Shown: piece after piece, positions 16,594 to 25,945 of the stretch
Position numbering within the stretch: the stretch's first letter is position 1
Layout: each line of letters begins with the position of its first letter
Assembly (NCBI GenBank): GCA_046593925.1
Contig: JBKJQN010000045.1
Coordinates: 1-38,791 of the forward strand
DNA: 38,791 bases
Direction: 5' to 3'
DNA from: JAYVYM01 sp046593925
Lineage (GTDB): Bacteria > Actinomycetota > Actinomycetes > Mycobacteriales > SCTD01
Program-made: the position numbers and the translations under genes
The notes under the pieces: model-generated
Database searches by the model: none
Told to the model about the DNA's origin: nothing
Seen by the model: the letters and a program-made list of their open reading frames with translations, nothing else

Positions 16594-18099
16594 CTACGTG
16601 GCGGTGGCGAACACCGCGCCCGTGGAGCCGTACAGCACGAGGTTGTCGTCGAGCTGCATCCAGAGCCGACTCGCCCGGCTGCCTTGGGTGCGCGAGTTCC
16701 ACACCGCTGACCCGCGGTAGTCGTAGACGACCAGGTTGCCGTCGGCCTGCAGGACCAGTGAGGACAGCGCCGACCCGTTCGTGCCGCTGGCGAAGCGCAC
16801 CCGACCCGCCACGTAGACGACCAGATTGCCGTCGGCCTGCATGACGACGGCGCTGTGGCGGTCCCCCGAGATCAGGGACTGGCCGGCCTCGAGCACGCCG
16901 CCGGCTGTGAGCTGGTCCCTGCCCGGCGCACCGTTCTGCCAGGCGGCGCCGCGGGCGCCGTACAAGACCAGGTTTCCATCGTCCTGCAGCACCAGGCTGC
17001 CGGCCCCCGCGCCGGAGGTACCGGTCCACCACAGCGGCCGGCCGCGGTCGTAGACGACGGCGTTGCCGTCGGACTGCAGCTCCAACGTGGCTCCGGGGTG
17101 CCCGCTGGTGCCGGTCGCCCACAGGGCACGGCCGTTGCCGTAGACGACGACGTTGCCGTCGTCCTGCACCAGCGCGGTGTACTGCCCGCTCGGCGAGCCG
17201 ACCCTGGTGCCGGCGCTCTGGTGCGCGGGAGCGCCGACGCTGGACGGGTAGGTGGGCTGCCCCACGGCCTCGAGGTCGGCCCGGGAGCCGGCGAAGCGGT
17301 TCTGGTCGACCGCGGAGGCGATCCCGGGCAGATAACCCGAGCTGCTGTACTGCCACAGCGTGTACGTCGGCCAGCCGCCGACCGGCAGCGGTGCGCTCGC
17401 GCTGGTGTAATGCGCCTCCCACAGCCGGTACTCGTTGAACGACCGGGTGCCGCCCATCGAGGTGCTCCAGAAGTTCGGCCCGGTGTAGATCATCGGCACG
17501 ATGCCGGTCGCCGCCTGCAGTCGCTGCAGGAACGTGCGCGTCCACGTCTGCAGGTTGGCGACCGACAGGCCGCCGCCGTCCTCAAGGTCCAGTACCGGCG
17601 GCAGCGCGGGCGCCGGCAGCCGGCCGATCGCCCCCGCGAAGGCGTCCGCCTGCGCCGTGGCGTCGTAGGCCGGCCGGGCGAAGGCGTACGCGCCGACCAC
17701 GAGCCCGGCGGCGTGCGCGCCGTTGATGTCGCTGCCCAGCCACGGGTTGACGTAGCCCGCCTCGGTGGCCTTGATGATCGCGAAGGACTGGCCGGCAGCC
17801 GCCACCTGCCGCCAGTCGATCGCGGCGTTGTTGGGGTGCTGGTAGCTCGCCACGTCGACGCCGGCCTGCACGGTGGTGCTGCTGGCCAGCCGTGCCGCGG
17901 CGGCTGGGGCGCCCGTCACCAGGACGGCGTCGGCGCTGCCCTCGGGTTGCATTCCGCGGGACCACTGCTCCTTCGGCAACGCCGTCGCGGCCGGAGCGGA
18001 GGGCACGGTCGCCGCGAAGGCGCCAGCGGGGACCACCCCGGCCAGTAGGCCGCCGAGCAGCGCGACAGTGCCGGTCCGGGCAAGCATGGAGAAGTGCAC
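16594..18099 (-). CDS. Secreted GH25 muramidase with bulb-lectin repeats
   Basis: A 501-residue exported protein. Signal peptide: TVALLGGLLAGVVPAGAFAA. The GH25 lysozyme domain (about residues 75-270) begins GVDVASYQHPN with a catalytic-type Asp and contains FAIIKATEAGYVNP, LPPVLDLEDGGG (acidic pair), MIYTGPNFW and YTLWQYSSSG. The C-terminal half (about 290-501) is two B-lectin domains with six QxDxNxVxY mannose-binding motifs: QDDGNVVVY, QSDGNAVVY, QDDGNLVLY, QADGNLVVY twice, and QLDDNLVLY. It likely cleaves peptidoglycan after the lectin docks on mannosylated wall polymers or another cell's surface. GTG 18099 is chosen because GGAGA lies 6 bases upstream; ATG 18087 is the alternative. It converges on the selB remnant. 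Confidence 0.92.
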   Translation of the reverse strand: MHFSMLARTGTVALLGGLLAGVVPAGAFAATVPSAPAATALPKEQWSRGMQPEGSADAVLVTGAPAAAARLASSTTVQAGVDVASYQHPNNAAIDWRQVAAAGQSFAIIKATEAGYVNPWLGSDINGAHAAGLVVGAYAFARPAYDATAQADAFAGAIGRLPAPALPPVLDLEDGGGLSVANLQTWTRTFLQRLQAATGIVPMIYTGPNFWSTSMGGTRSFNEYRLWEAHYTSASAPLPVGGWPTYTLWQYSSSGYLPGIASAVDQNRFAGSRADLEAVGQPTYPSSVGAPAHQSAGTRVGSPSGQYTALVQDDGNVVVYGNGRALWATGTSGHPGATLELQSDGNAVVYDRGRPLWWTGTSGAGAGSLVLQDDGNLVLYGARGAAWQNGAPGRDQLTAGGVLEAGQSLISGDRHSAVVMQADGNLVVYVAGRVRFASGTNGSALSSLVLQADGNLVVYDYRGSAVWNSRTQGSRASRLWMQLDDNLVLYGSTGAVFATAT

Positions 18100-18166
18100 A
18101 GGGGATCTCCAGGGGGTGGGGCGCCGGGACGTCCGACGTCGGCGCCGATTCCCCACTGATCGTGCT

Positions 18167-18200
18167 GATCAGGGCGGTGGAGGAGACGCCAGCCCTGATC
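18167..18200 (-). terminator. Hairpin after the ABC ATPase gene
   Basis: GATCAGGGC (18167-18175) and GCCCTGATC (18192-18200) form a perfect 9-base stem around a 16-base loop. It lies between the ATPase stop and the muramidase start, both on the minus strand. There is no U tract. A terminator is likely. Confidence 0.6.
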
Positions 18201-18239
18201 GTGATCGGACCGTTACACCTGCTGGTCCACTTCTCGGGG

Positions 18240-19328
<1,089 letters not shown>

Positions 19329-19457
19329 GAGACGTCCCTTCCGGCGTGGCAACACGAGTGGCGGCACGGTGCCACGGAACGGTCGTCGCGTCGAGCACCT
19401 TGGCCACCGAACCGCGTGTTCCGGTGCCGTGACGCGATCGTTACGGCTTCTCCCCTT

Positions 19458-19470
19458 CGCAACCGTTGCG
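19458..19470. promoter_or_regulatory. LacI-family operator-like palindrome
   Basis: CGCAAC-C-GTTGCG is a perfect 6 + 1 + 6 inverted repeat in the divergent promoter region between the ATPase gene and the binding-protein gene. The shape (xxCAAC-GTTGxx) fits operators of LacI-family sugar regulators, and a LacI gene closes this operon. No other feature explains it. Confidence 0.6.
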
Positions 19471-19481
19471 CTCTCCGTGTG

Positions 19482-19490
19482 TAAACGTTA
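19482..19490. promoter_or_regulatory. Second LacI-type half-palindrome
   Basis: TAAACGTTA centred on AACGTT lies 25 bases from the first palindrome and 80 bases before the binding-protein start. The central CG-containing palindrome is typical of LacI/CcpA-type sites. It is shorter and weaker than the first. Confidence 0.45.
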
Positions 19491-19569
19491 TGACTCCCGT
19501 CACACACCCAGCCCGACACGACGCCCCGCAACCAGGGGTCGGCCGGGCCCAGACAGGGAGGCACGTCGC

Positions 19570-20970
19570 ATGTCCGTCCGCCCAAGCAGGCCCCCCCTCC
19601 GGCGCCTTCCCCTTCCCCGCGTGGCGGTGGTCGGCGCGCTCGGTCTCACGCTCGGCGTCGCGGGCTGCGGGAGCAGCAACAACGCCACGGGCAGCACGCC
19701 CTCGGCCGGTGGCGGCTCGAGCTCCGCGTCCGGCAACGCCTGCGACGCCTACAAGGCGTACGGCGACCTCACCGGCAAGACCGTTTCGGTGTACACCGGC
19801 ATCGTCACGCCCGAGGACACCCCTCAGATCAACTCCTACAAGCCGTTCGAGAAGTGCACCGGCGCGACCGTCAAGTACGAGGGCGACAAGTCCTTCGAGG
19901 CGCAGGTCCTGGTCCGGGCCAAGGCCGGCAACCCACCCGACATCGCGATCGTGCCGCAGCCGGGCCTGATCAAGCAGCTCGTCGCGACCGGCACGGTCAA
20001 GGCCGCGCCACCCGAGGTGTCGGCCAACGTCGACAAGTTCTGGACCAAGGAATGGAAGGCCTACGGCACCGTCAACAACACGTTCTATGCCGCACCGCTC
20101 GGCGCCAGCGTCAAGAGCTTCGTCTGGTACTCGCCGAAGGAGTTCAAGGACAAGGGCTACCAGATCCCGAAGACGCTGGACGAGCTGACGGCGCTGTCCG
20201 ACACGATCGCCAAGACCGGCAAGAAGCCCTGGTGTGCAGGCATCGCCAGCGGCGAGGCGACCGGCTGGACGATCACGGACTGGATGGAGGACATGATGCT
20301 GCGGCTGTCCGGTCCGGAGACCTACGACAAGTGGGTCAACCACACCATCGCGTTCAACGGCCCCGAGTCCGTCGCCGCGCTGGACGCCGTCGGCAAAATC
20401 CTGAAGAACCCGGCCTACGTCAACGGTGGCCTCGGTGACGTCAAGTCGATTGCCACCACCACCTTCCAGGACGGCGGCCTGCCGATCCTGGACGGCAACT
20501 GCTCGCTGCACCGACAGGCGAGCTTCTACGCCGCCAACTGGCCCAAGGGCACCAAGGTGGCCGAGAACGGCGACGTCTTCGCCTTCTACCTGCCCGGCAA
20601 GGACACCGCCAGCAAGCCGGTCCTCGGCGGCGGCGAGTTCATCACGGCCTTCGCCGACCGGCCCGAGGTCAAGGCCTTCCAGACCTACCTGTCCACCGAC
20701 CTGTGGGCCAACAACAAGGTCGCCAGCAGCCCGGACGGTGGCTGGGTCAGCGCCAACAAGGGCTTGGACACCGGCAAGCTGACCAGCCCGGTCGACCAGC
20801 TCGCGGCCTCGATCCTGCAGGACCCGAAGGCGGTCTTCCGGTTCGACGGCTCCGACCAGATGCCGGCGGCGATCGGCTCCAACGCCTTCTGGAAGCAGGC
20901 GACCAACTGGATCACCGGCACCAGCACCCAGGCGATGACCGACGCCGTCGAGGCGGCCTGGCCGAAGTAG
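19570..20970 (+). CDS. Sugar ABC transporter substrate-binding lipoprotein (alpha-glucoside type)
   Basis: A 466-residue extracellular solute-binding lipoprotein. LGLTLGVAGC at about residues 23-32 is a lipobox, followed by a Ser/Gly-rich tether to about residue 55. Residues CDAYKAYGDLTGKTVSVYTG and SFEAQVLVRAKAGNPPDIAI resemble AglE-type alpha-glucoside-binding proteins (family 1 solute-binding fold). ATG 19570 follows GGGAGG. It is the first gene of a binding protein, permease, permease, LacI operon. Ligand assignment (alpha-glucosides such as trehalose, sucrose or maltose) rests on resemblance of all three components to AglEFG. The nearby GH1 enzyme would instead favour beta-glucosides, so the ligand is open. 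Confidence 0.9.
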   Translation: MSVRPSRPPLRRLPLPRVAVVGALGLTLGVAGCGSSNNATGSTPSAGGGSSSASGNACDAYKAYGDLTGKTVSVYTGIVTPEDTPQINSYKPFEKCTGATVKYEGDKSFEAQVLVRAKAGNPPDIAIVPQPGLIKQLVATGTVKAAPPEVSANVDKFWTKEWKAYGTVNNTFYAAPLGASVKSFVWYSPKEFKDKGYQIPKTLDELTALSDTIAKTGKKPWCAGIASGEATGWTITDWMEDMMLRLSGPETYDKWVNHTIAFNGPESVAALDAVGKILKNPAYVNGGLGDVKSIATTTFQDGGLPILDGNCSLHRQASFYAANWPKGTKVAENGDVFAFYLPGKDTASKPVLGGGEFITAFADRPEVKAFQTYLSTDLWANNKVASSPDGGWVSANKGLDTGKLTSPVDQLAASILQDPKAVFRFDGSDQMPAAIGSNAFWKQATNWITGTSTQAMTDAVEAAWPK

Positions 20971-20997
20971 CCGGCCGCGCAGCTCCATCCCTGTACG

Positions 20998-21032
20998 CGG
21001 GCCGGGTGCGCCGACAAGGTGCGCCCGGCCCG
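20998..21032 (+). terminator. Strong intercistronic hairpin between binding-protein and permease genes
   Basis: CGGGCCGGGTGCGCC, loop GACAA, then GGTGCGCCCGGCCCG pair over 15 positions with two G-U pairs. The hairpin starts 28 bases after the binding-protein stop and ends 17 bases before the permease ribosome site. It likely acts as a partial terminator or 3' stabiliser, giving more binding protein than permease, as is common in binding-protein ABC operons. Confidence 0.75.
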
Positions 21033-21058
21033 TCTCCAACCCGCACTCGGAGGCGCCG

Positions 21059-22027
21059 GTGAACAGCTCGGAGAAGTTTCTGCAGATGGCCGCTGCCATC
21101 GGCGCGTTCGCCGCCGTCATCGGCCTGATCCTGTTCATCGCCGGCCGGTTCTCCGGCCGGCGCGGCGACCGGGTCGTCGCGCTGGCGTTCCTGCTCCCCA
21201 CGGTCGGGCTGCTGCTCGTCGGCCTGGTCTACCCGGGGCTGCGCACGATCTACCAGTCCTTCTTCAACGCCGCAGGGTCCGCCTTCATCGGCATCGACAA
21301 CTACAAGACGCTGTTCACCACCCCGGACGAGCTGACCGTGCTACGGAACACGGTGCTGTGGGTCGTCATCACGCCCTTCGTGGCGACGGCGGTGGGCCTG
21401 CTATACGCCATCCTGGTCGACCGCGCCCGCCTCGAGAGCCTGGCCAAGGCGCTGATCTTCCTGCCGATGGCGATCAGCTTCGTCGGCGCCTCGATCATCT
21501 GGAAGTTCGTGTACGAGTACCGCCCGGCGCAGGGCGGCATCAGGCAGATCGGGCTGCTCAACCAGCTGGTGGTCTGGGCGGGCGGGTCCCCCCAGCAGTG
21601 GCTGCTCGAGAAACCCTGGAACACGCTTTTCCTGATCGCCATCATGATCTGGATCCAGGCCGGGTTCGCGATGACGGTGCTGTCCGCGGCCATCAAGGCC
21701 ATCCCGGACGACATCGTCGAGGCGGCGCGGCTGGACGGCGTGCGGCGGCTCGGGATGTTCCGCTACATCACCGTCCCGAGCATCCGCCCGGCGCTCATCG
21801 TGGTGCTGACGACGATCGGCATCGGCACGCTGAAGGTCTTCGACATCGTCCGTACGGTCACCGGCGGGCAGTTCGACACCAGCGTCGTGGCGAACGAGTT
21901 CTACAGCCAGAGCTTCCGCTCGGACAACCAGGGCCTGGGCGCGGCCCTCGCCGTCCTGCTGTTCGTGCTGGTCGTCCCGATCGTCGTCTACAACGTGCGC
22001 CAGCTGCGGGCGCAGGAGGCCCGATGA
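21059..22027 (+). CDS. Sugar ABC transporter permease (AglF/MalF type)
   Basis: Integral membrane subunit of 322 residues with about eight hydrophobic segments, two of them ahead of the core domain. The cytoplasmic EAA loop reads EAARLDGVRRLGMFRYITVP, where the ATPase docks. FLPMAISFVGASIIWKFVYEYRP is typical of the AglF-like branch. GTG 21059 follows CGGAGG. Its stop overlaps the next permease start (ATGA), so the two are translationally coupled. Confidence 0.93.
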   Translation: MNSSEKFLQMAAAIGAFAAVIGLILFIAGRFSGRRGDRVVALAFLLPTVGLLLVGLVYPGLRTIYQSFFNAAGSAFIGIDNYKTLFTTPDELTVLRNTVLWVVITPFVATAVGLLYAILVDRARLESLAKALIFLPMAISFVGASIIWKFVYEYRPAQGGIRQIGLLNQLVVWAGGSPQQWLLEKPWNTLFLIAIMIWIQAGFAMTVLSAAIKAIPDDIVEAARLDGVRRLGMFRYITVPSIRPALIVVLTTIGIGTLKVFDIVRTVTGGQFDTSVVANEFYSQSFRSDNQGLGAALAVLLFVLVVPIVVYNVRQLRAQEAR

Positions 22028-22935
22028 CCGCCACCGCACTCCCGCTGACGACCACCCCGGCACTGGCCGGCACGGCGCCGGCGGCCCGCACCGCCCGCAA
22101 GAAGCTGACCTCCCCCTGGGCGTCGCTGTCGGCCGTCGTCCTGGCGGTGCTGTGGACGCTGCCGACCTTCGGACTGGCGATCTCCTCGATCCGACCCGAG
22201 AAGCAGATCAAGACCACCGGTTGGTGGACGTTCTTCACCAACCCGCAGGTCACCCTGGACAACTACCGCGCGGTCCTGTCGTCCGGCTCCGGCGGTCTCG
22301 GCGCGTACTTCGTCAACTCGTTCGTCATCACCCTGCCGGCGGTGATCATCCCGCTGTGCCTGGCGGCGCTTGCCGCGTACGCCTTCGCCTGGGTCCCCTT
22401 CCGCGGCCGCGACGGCCTGTTCGTGGCGGTCTTCGCCCTGCAGATCGTGCCGATCCAGGTCACGCTGATCCCGCTGCTGTCGCTGTACGTCAAGGCCGGC
22501 CTCGCCGGCAGCTTCTGGACGATCTGGATCTCGCACTCGATCTTCGCGCTGCCGCTGGCGATCTTCCTGCTGCACAACTTCATGCGCGAGATCCCGCGCG
22601 AGCTCATCGAAGCCGCCCGGATGGACGGCGCCGGGCACGTCCAGATCTTCTTCCAGGTGCTGCTGCCGCTGCTCACCCCGGCGCTCGCCGCCTTCGGCAT
22701 CTTCCAGTTCCTGTGGGTGTGGAACGACCTGCTGGTCGCGTTGACCTTCGCCGGCGGCACCCCCGAGGTCGCCCCGATCACCGTCGGCATCGCCAACCTG
22801 GCCGGCACCCGCGGCACTGCCTGGCACCTGCTGTCAGCGGGCGCGTTCGTGTCGATCATCGTGCCGGTCACGGTATTCCTGTCGCTGCAGCGCTACTTCG
22901 TCCGCGGGCTGCTCGCCGGTGGGCTGAAGGGCTGA
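22024..22935 (+). CDS. Sugar ABC transporter permease (AglG/MalG type)
   Basis: Integral membrane subunit of 303 residues with six hydrophobic segments after a Thr/Ala-rich N-terminus. The EAA loop reads ELIEAARMDGAGHVQIFFQV. FLLHNFMREIPRELI and FLWVWNDLLVALTF are standard MalG-family segments. ATG 22024 overlaps the preceding stop by 4 bases. It forms a heterodimeric channel with the preceding permease, and the LacI gene starts 2 bases after its stop. Confidence 0.93.
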   Translation: MTATALPLTTTPALAGTAPAARTARKKLTSPWASLSAVVLAVLWTLPTFGLAISSIRPEKQIKTTGWWTFFTNPQVTLDNYRAVLSSGSGGLGAYFVNSFVITLPAVIIPLCLAALAAYAFAWVPFRGRDGLFVAVFALQIVPIQVTLIPLLSLYVKAGLAGSFWTIWISHSIFALPLAIFLLHNFMREIPRELIEAARMDGAGHVQIFFQVLLPLLTPALAAFGIFQFLWVWNDLLVALTFAGGTPEVAPITVGIANLAGTRGTAWHLLSAGAFVSIIVPVTVFLSLQRYFVRGLLAGGLKG

Positions 22936-22937
22936 GC

Positions 22938-23987
22938 GTGCCGGCCCCGCGCCCGGTCAGGATCCATGACGTCGCACGCGTAGCCGGGGTCTCGACCGCT
23001 ACCGTCTCGCGCGCCCTGCGCGGCCTTGACCGGGTGAGTCCCGCCACGCGCAGCCGGGTGCTGGCGGCCGCCCGCGAGCTGGCGTACGTCGTGTCGCCGA
23101 CCGCGGCGAGCCTTGCCTCCGGGCGCACCCGGGTGGTGGGGGTGGTGGTCCCGTTCCTGAACCGGTGGTTCTTCGCCAACGTCCTGGACGGCACCGAGGA
23201 GCTGCTGCGCGCGCACGGCTACCACCTGCTGCTGTTCAACGTCGGCACCCGGTCCTCGGTGCGCACCCTGATGCTCGACCACGGCCTGCTGCGTGGGCGG
23301 GTCGATGCGCTGCTCGTGCTGTCGGCCGACCTCGAGCCCGAGGAGGTCCAGGTGCTGTCCGGGCTGCGCGTGCCGATCGTCACGGTCGGGCTCGACGTCC
23401 CCGGCTGGGACCGGGTGCGCATCGACGACGTCGAGACCGCCCAGGTCGCCGCCCGGCACCTGATCGGGCTCGGGCACCGACGGATCGGCTACCTCGGGGG
23501 TGACCCCGAGCACGACGTGCACACGGCCACCGCGCTGGACCGCCTCGACGGCACCCAGAAGACGCTTTCGGGGGCGGGGCTGCACCTGGCCCCGGAGTGT
23601 GTCCTGCAGGGTGACTGGACCGTGCGGGGCGGGATCGCGGCAGGCGCCCGCCTGCTCGACCTGCCGGAGCCGCCGACGGCAGTGCTCGCCGCCAGCGACG
23701 AGATGGCGATCGGGGTCCTGCATGCCGCGCGCACCCACGGGCTGCGGGTGCCGGGGACGCTGTCGGTGATGGGGATCGACGACCACGAGATGTCCTTCGC
23801 GCACGACCTCACGACGATCGCGCAGCCGGTACGGGAGCAGGGCCGCACGGCCGGGCAGCTGCTCGTCGACGCGATGGCCGGCCCGCGCGGGGCCACCCGG
23901 GACCGGCAGGTGACGACCTTGCCGACCCGGCTGGTGGTCCGCGGCAGCACCGGCCCGCCCGGCGGCGGCCGGGAGCGGCGGCACTAG
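22938..23987 (+). CDS. LacI-family transcriptional regulator
   Basis: A 349-residue sugar-responsive repressor. The N-terminal helix-turn-helix is IHDVARVAGVSTATVSRAL, with the hinge helix near SPTAASLASGRTRVVGVVVP. The periplasmic-binding-protein-like effector domain contains AARHLIGLGHRRIGYLGG, AVLAASDEMAIGVL and LSVMGIDDHEMS. GTG 22938 starts 2 bases after the permease stop, so it is made from the transport operon. It probably represses that operon and the divergent ATPase gene through the palindromes near 19458-19490, forming a negative feedback loop. Confidence 0.92.
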   Translation: MPAPRPVRIHDVARVAGVSTATVSRALRGLDRVSPATRSRVLAAARELAYVVSPTAASLASGRTRVVGVVVPFLNRWFFANVLDGTEELLRAHGYHLLLFNVGTRSSVRTLMLDHGLLRGRVDALLVLSADLEPEEVQVLSGLRVPIVTVGLDVPGWDRVRIDDVETAQVAARHLIGLGHRRIGYLGGDPEHDVHTATALDRLDGTQKTLSGAGLHLAPECVLQGDWTVRGGIAAGARLLDLPEPPTAVLAASDEMAIGVLHAARTHGLRVPGTLSVMGIDDHEMSFAHDLTTIAQPVREQGRTAGQLLVDAMAGPRGATRDRQVTTLPTRLVVRGSTGPPGGGRERRH

Positions 23988-23998
23988 CGTCGGTGGCG

Positions 23999-24556
23999 TC
24001 AGCTGACCGGCACCGGCAGGACCCCGCCGCCGCGCGCACCGGCTGCCGCCAGGTACGCCGACCTGGCGCGCTCGAGGGCTGCCAGCAGCTCGGGGTGCGG
24101 CTCGTACAGCACGTCGAGGTCGGCGGCGATGCCGGCCAGGTAGGCGGCCCGCAGGTCCAGGTAGCCGACGTAGGCCTGCCGGGCCCGGCGCTGCTGGGCG
24201 TGCCACGGGAGGACGGCAACCCCGGCTGTCGCGGCGCGCTGGTCGCGCAGGTCGGCCACCCGGTCCCCCGCGGCCCCGCGGACGACCTGCTCGAGGCTGG
24301 TACGGACCCCGGCCGGTACGCCTGCGCCGCCGAGCGCCGGTGCGGCGTACTGCTGCGCGGCCCGCACCCGGCCGTCGGCGTAGCGGACCGCCTGCTGGCC
24401 GGCGGCGGCCCGGGCCACCAGGGCGTCGACCTCGCGCCCACGCTGCCAGCGGTCGGCGAGGACGGCGAGCAGGGCCAGTGCGACAACGGCCGCGACGGCC
24501 ACCCGCAGTCCGCGGTGCGGCCGGCGCTGGCTGCCGGAGGCGAGCAGATCGGCCAC
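23999..24556 (-). CDS. Hypothetical membrane-anchored protein
   Basis: I do not recognise this 185-residue protein. The N-terminus (MADLLASGSQRRPHRG) is followed by one hydrophobic segment, LRVAVAAVVALALLAVLAD (about residues 17-35). The remainder is Ala/Arg-rich and predicted helical or coiled, for example VDALVARAAAGQQAVRYADG and RRARQAYVGYLDLRAAYLAG. It is probably exported, with a helical outer domain. GTG 24556 starts 7 bases after the GH1 stop on the same strand, so it belongs to the thrC-side operon. It is convergent with the LacI gene. Confidence 0.7.
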   Translation of the reverse strand: MADLLASGSQRRPHRGLRVAVAAVVALALLAVLADRWQRGREVDALVARAAAGQQAVRYADGRVRAAQQYAAPALGGAGVPAGVRTSLEQVVRGAAGDRVADLRDQRAATAGVAVLPWHAQQRRARQAYVGYLDLRAAYLAGIAADLDVLYEPHPELLAALERARSAYLAAAGARGGGVLPVPVS

Positions 24557-24562
24557 GTCCGG

Positions 24563-25936
24563 TCAGCCCCTCGCGGCGGCGATGTGCTCGGCGTACCGGC
24601 GGAAGGAGGCCTTGGGGGTGCGCTCGGTGGTGACCGGGTCGACCGAGACCAGACCGAACGTCTGCCGGTACCCCTCGGCCCACTCGAAGTTGTCCAGCAG
24701 CGACCAGGCGAGGTAGTCCAGGACCGGGGCGCCGGCCTGCCGGGCCCGCTCGACGGCGGCCAGGTGGTCGCGCAGGTACGCCGTGCGGTCGTCGTCGACG
24801 ACCGCGCCGCTGCCGTCCCGCTGGTCGTCCGGCAGCGCGGCGCCGTTCTCGGTCACCCGCAGCGGGATCCCCGGCGCCCGGCTCGCCAGCCAGCGCACGA
24901 TGTCCTCGAGCCCGGTCGCGTCGGTCTCCCAGCCCATCGAGGTGTACGGCGGGTAGGGACAGAAGTCGAAGTCGGGGGCGTACGGGTAGGCCGCGCTGTC
25001 CTGCCCGACGGCGTGCCCGACCGGCCCCGTGCCGGGCGGTCCGGGACGCAGCGGCGTGTAGTAGTTGACGCCCAGCCAGGCCGCCGAGCCGGCGATCCGC
25101 GCGAGGTCGCCGGCCTGCACGGCGCCGCCCTCGCGCAGTACCGGCGACTGGGCGAGCAGCACGTCGGGGTAGCGGCCGTCGACGAGCGCGTCGACCCACA
25201 GCCGGTCCTGCAGGGCGTCGACGAGGTCGGCGGCGAGCGGGTCGGTGCCGGGCTCGGGGCGTACGGGGGCGAGGTTGAGCACGATGCCGACGTCGGCACC
25301 CGGCACAGCGTCGCGGACGGCGTCCGCGCCGAGTGCGTGCCCGAGCAGCAGGTGGTGGGCGGCGGCGAGCGAGGCGTCCCGGTCCTGCCGGCCCGGCGCG
25401 TGCACACCGGAGGCGTAGCCCAGGAAGGCCGAGCACCACGGCTCGTTCAGCGTCGACCACAGTGCCACCCGGTCGCCGAGGCGGCCCGCTACCAGGGCGG
25501 CGTACTCGGCGAAGCGCAGCGCGGTGTCGCGGGCCGGCCAGCCGCCGGCGTCCTCGAGCGCCTGCGGCAGGTCCCAGTGGTAGAGCGTCACGTTGGGCGC
25601 GATGCCACGCTCGAGCAGGCCGTCCACGACCCGCTCGTAGTGGTCGAGCCCCCGGTGCTCGGCGGGGCCGCGCCCGGTCGGCTGCACCCGCGGCCAGGCG
25701 ACCGAGAAGCGGTAGGAGTCGACGCCGAGCCGGGCGACGAGGTCGAGGTCCTGCTCCCAGCGCCGGTAGCTGTCGCAGGACAGCGAGCCGTCCGCGCCGT
25801 CCGCGACGGCGCCCGGCCGGCCGCAGAAGGTGTCCCAGATCGACGGTCCCCGGCCGTCCGCGGTGGTGCTGCCCTCGATCTGGTAGGCGGAGGTGGCGAC
25901 GCCGAAGCGCAGCGGGAGGAGCTGCTCGGGGGCCAT
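24563..25936 (-). CDS. GH1 beta-glucosidase
   Basis: A 457-residue family 1 glycoside hydrolase, cytoplasmic (no signal), releasing glucose from cellobiose and other beta-glucosides. FGVATSAYQIEGSTTADGRG opens the barrel. STLNEPWCSA carries the acid/base Glu165 and RVTENGAAL the nucleophile Glu363. LDYLAWSLLDNFEWAEGY is the conserved sugar-binding segment. Length fits the family. Start ATG 25936. It is separated by 9 bases from the metallophosphoesterase gene upstream and lies close to the sugar importer, whose product it may hydrolyse. Confidence 0.95.
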   Translation of the reverse strand: MAPEQLLPLRFGVATSAYQIEGSTTADGRGPSIWDTFCGRPGAVADGADGSLSCDSYRRWEQDLDLVARLGVDSYRFSVAWPRVQPTGRGPAEHRGLDHYERVVDGLLERGIAPNVTLYHWDLPQALEDAGGWPARDTALRFAEYAALVAGRLGDRVALWSTLNEPWCSAFLGYASGVHAPGRQDRDASLAAAHHLLLGHALGADAVRDAVPGADVGIVLNLAPVRPEPGTDPLAADLVDALQDRLWVDALVDGRYPDVLLAQSPVLREGGAVQAGDLARIAGSAAWLGVNYYTPLRPGPPGTGPVGHAVGQDSAAYPYAPDFDFCPYPPYTSMGWETDATGLEDIVRWLASRAPGIPLRVTENGAALPDDQRDGSGAVVDDDRTAYLRDHLAAVERARQAGAPVLDYLAWSLLDNFEWAEGYRQTFGLVSVDPVTTERTPKASFRRYAEHIAAARG

Positions 25937-25945
25937 CCGCCGACC

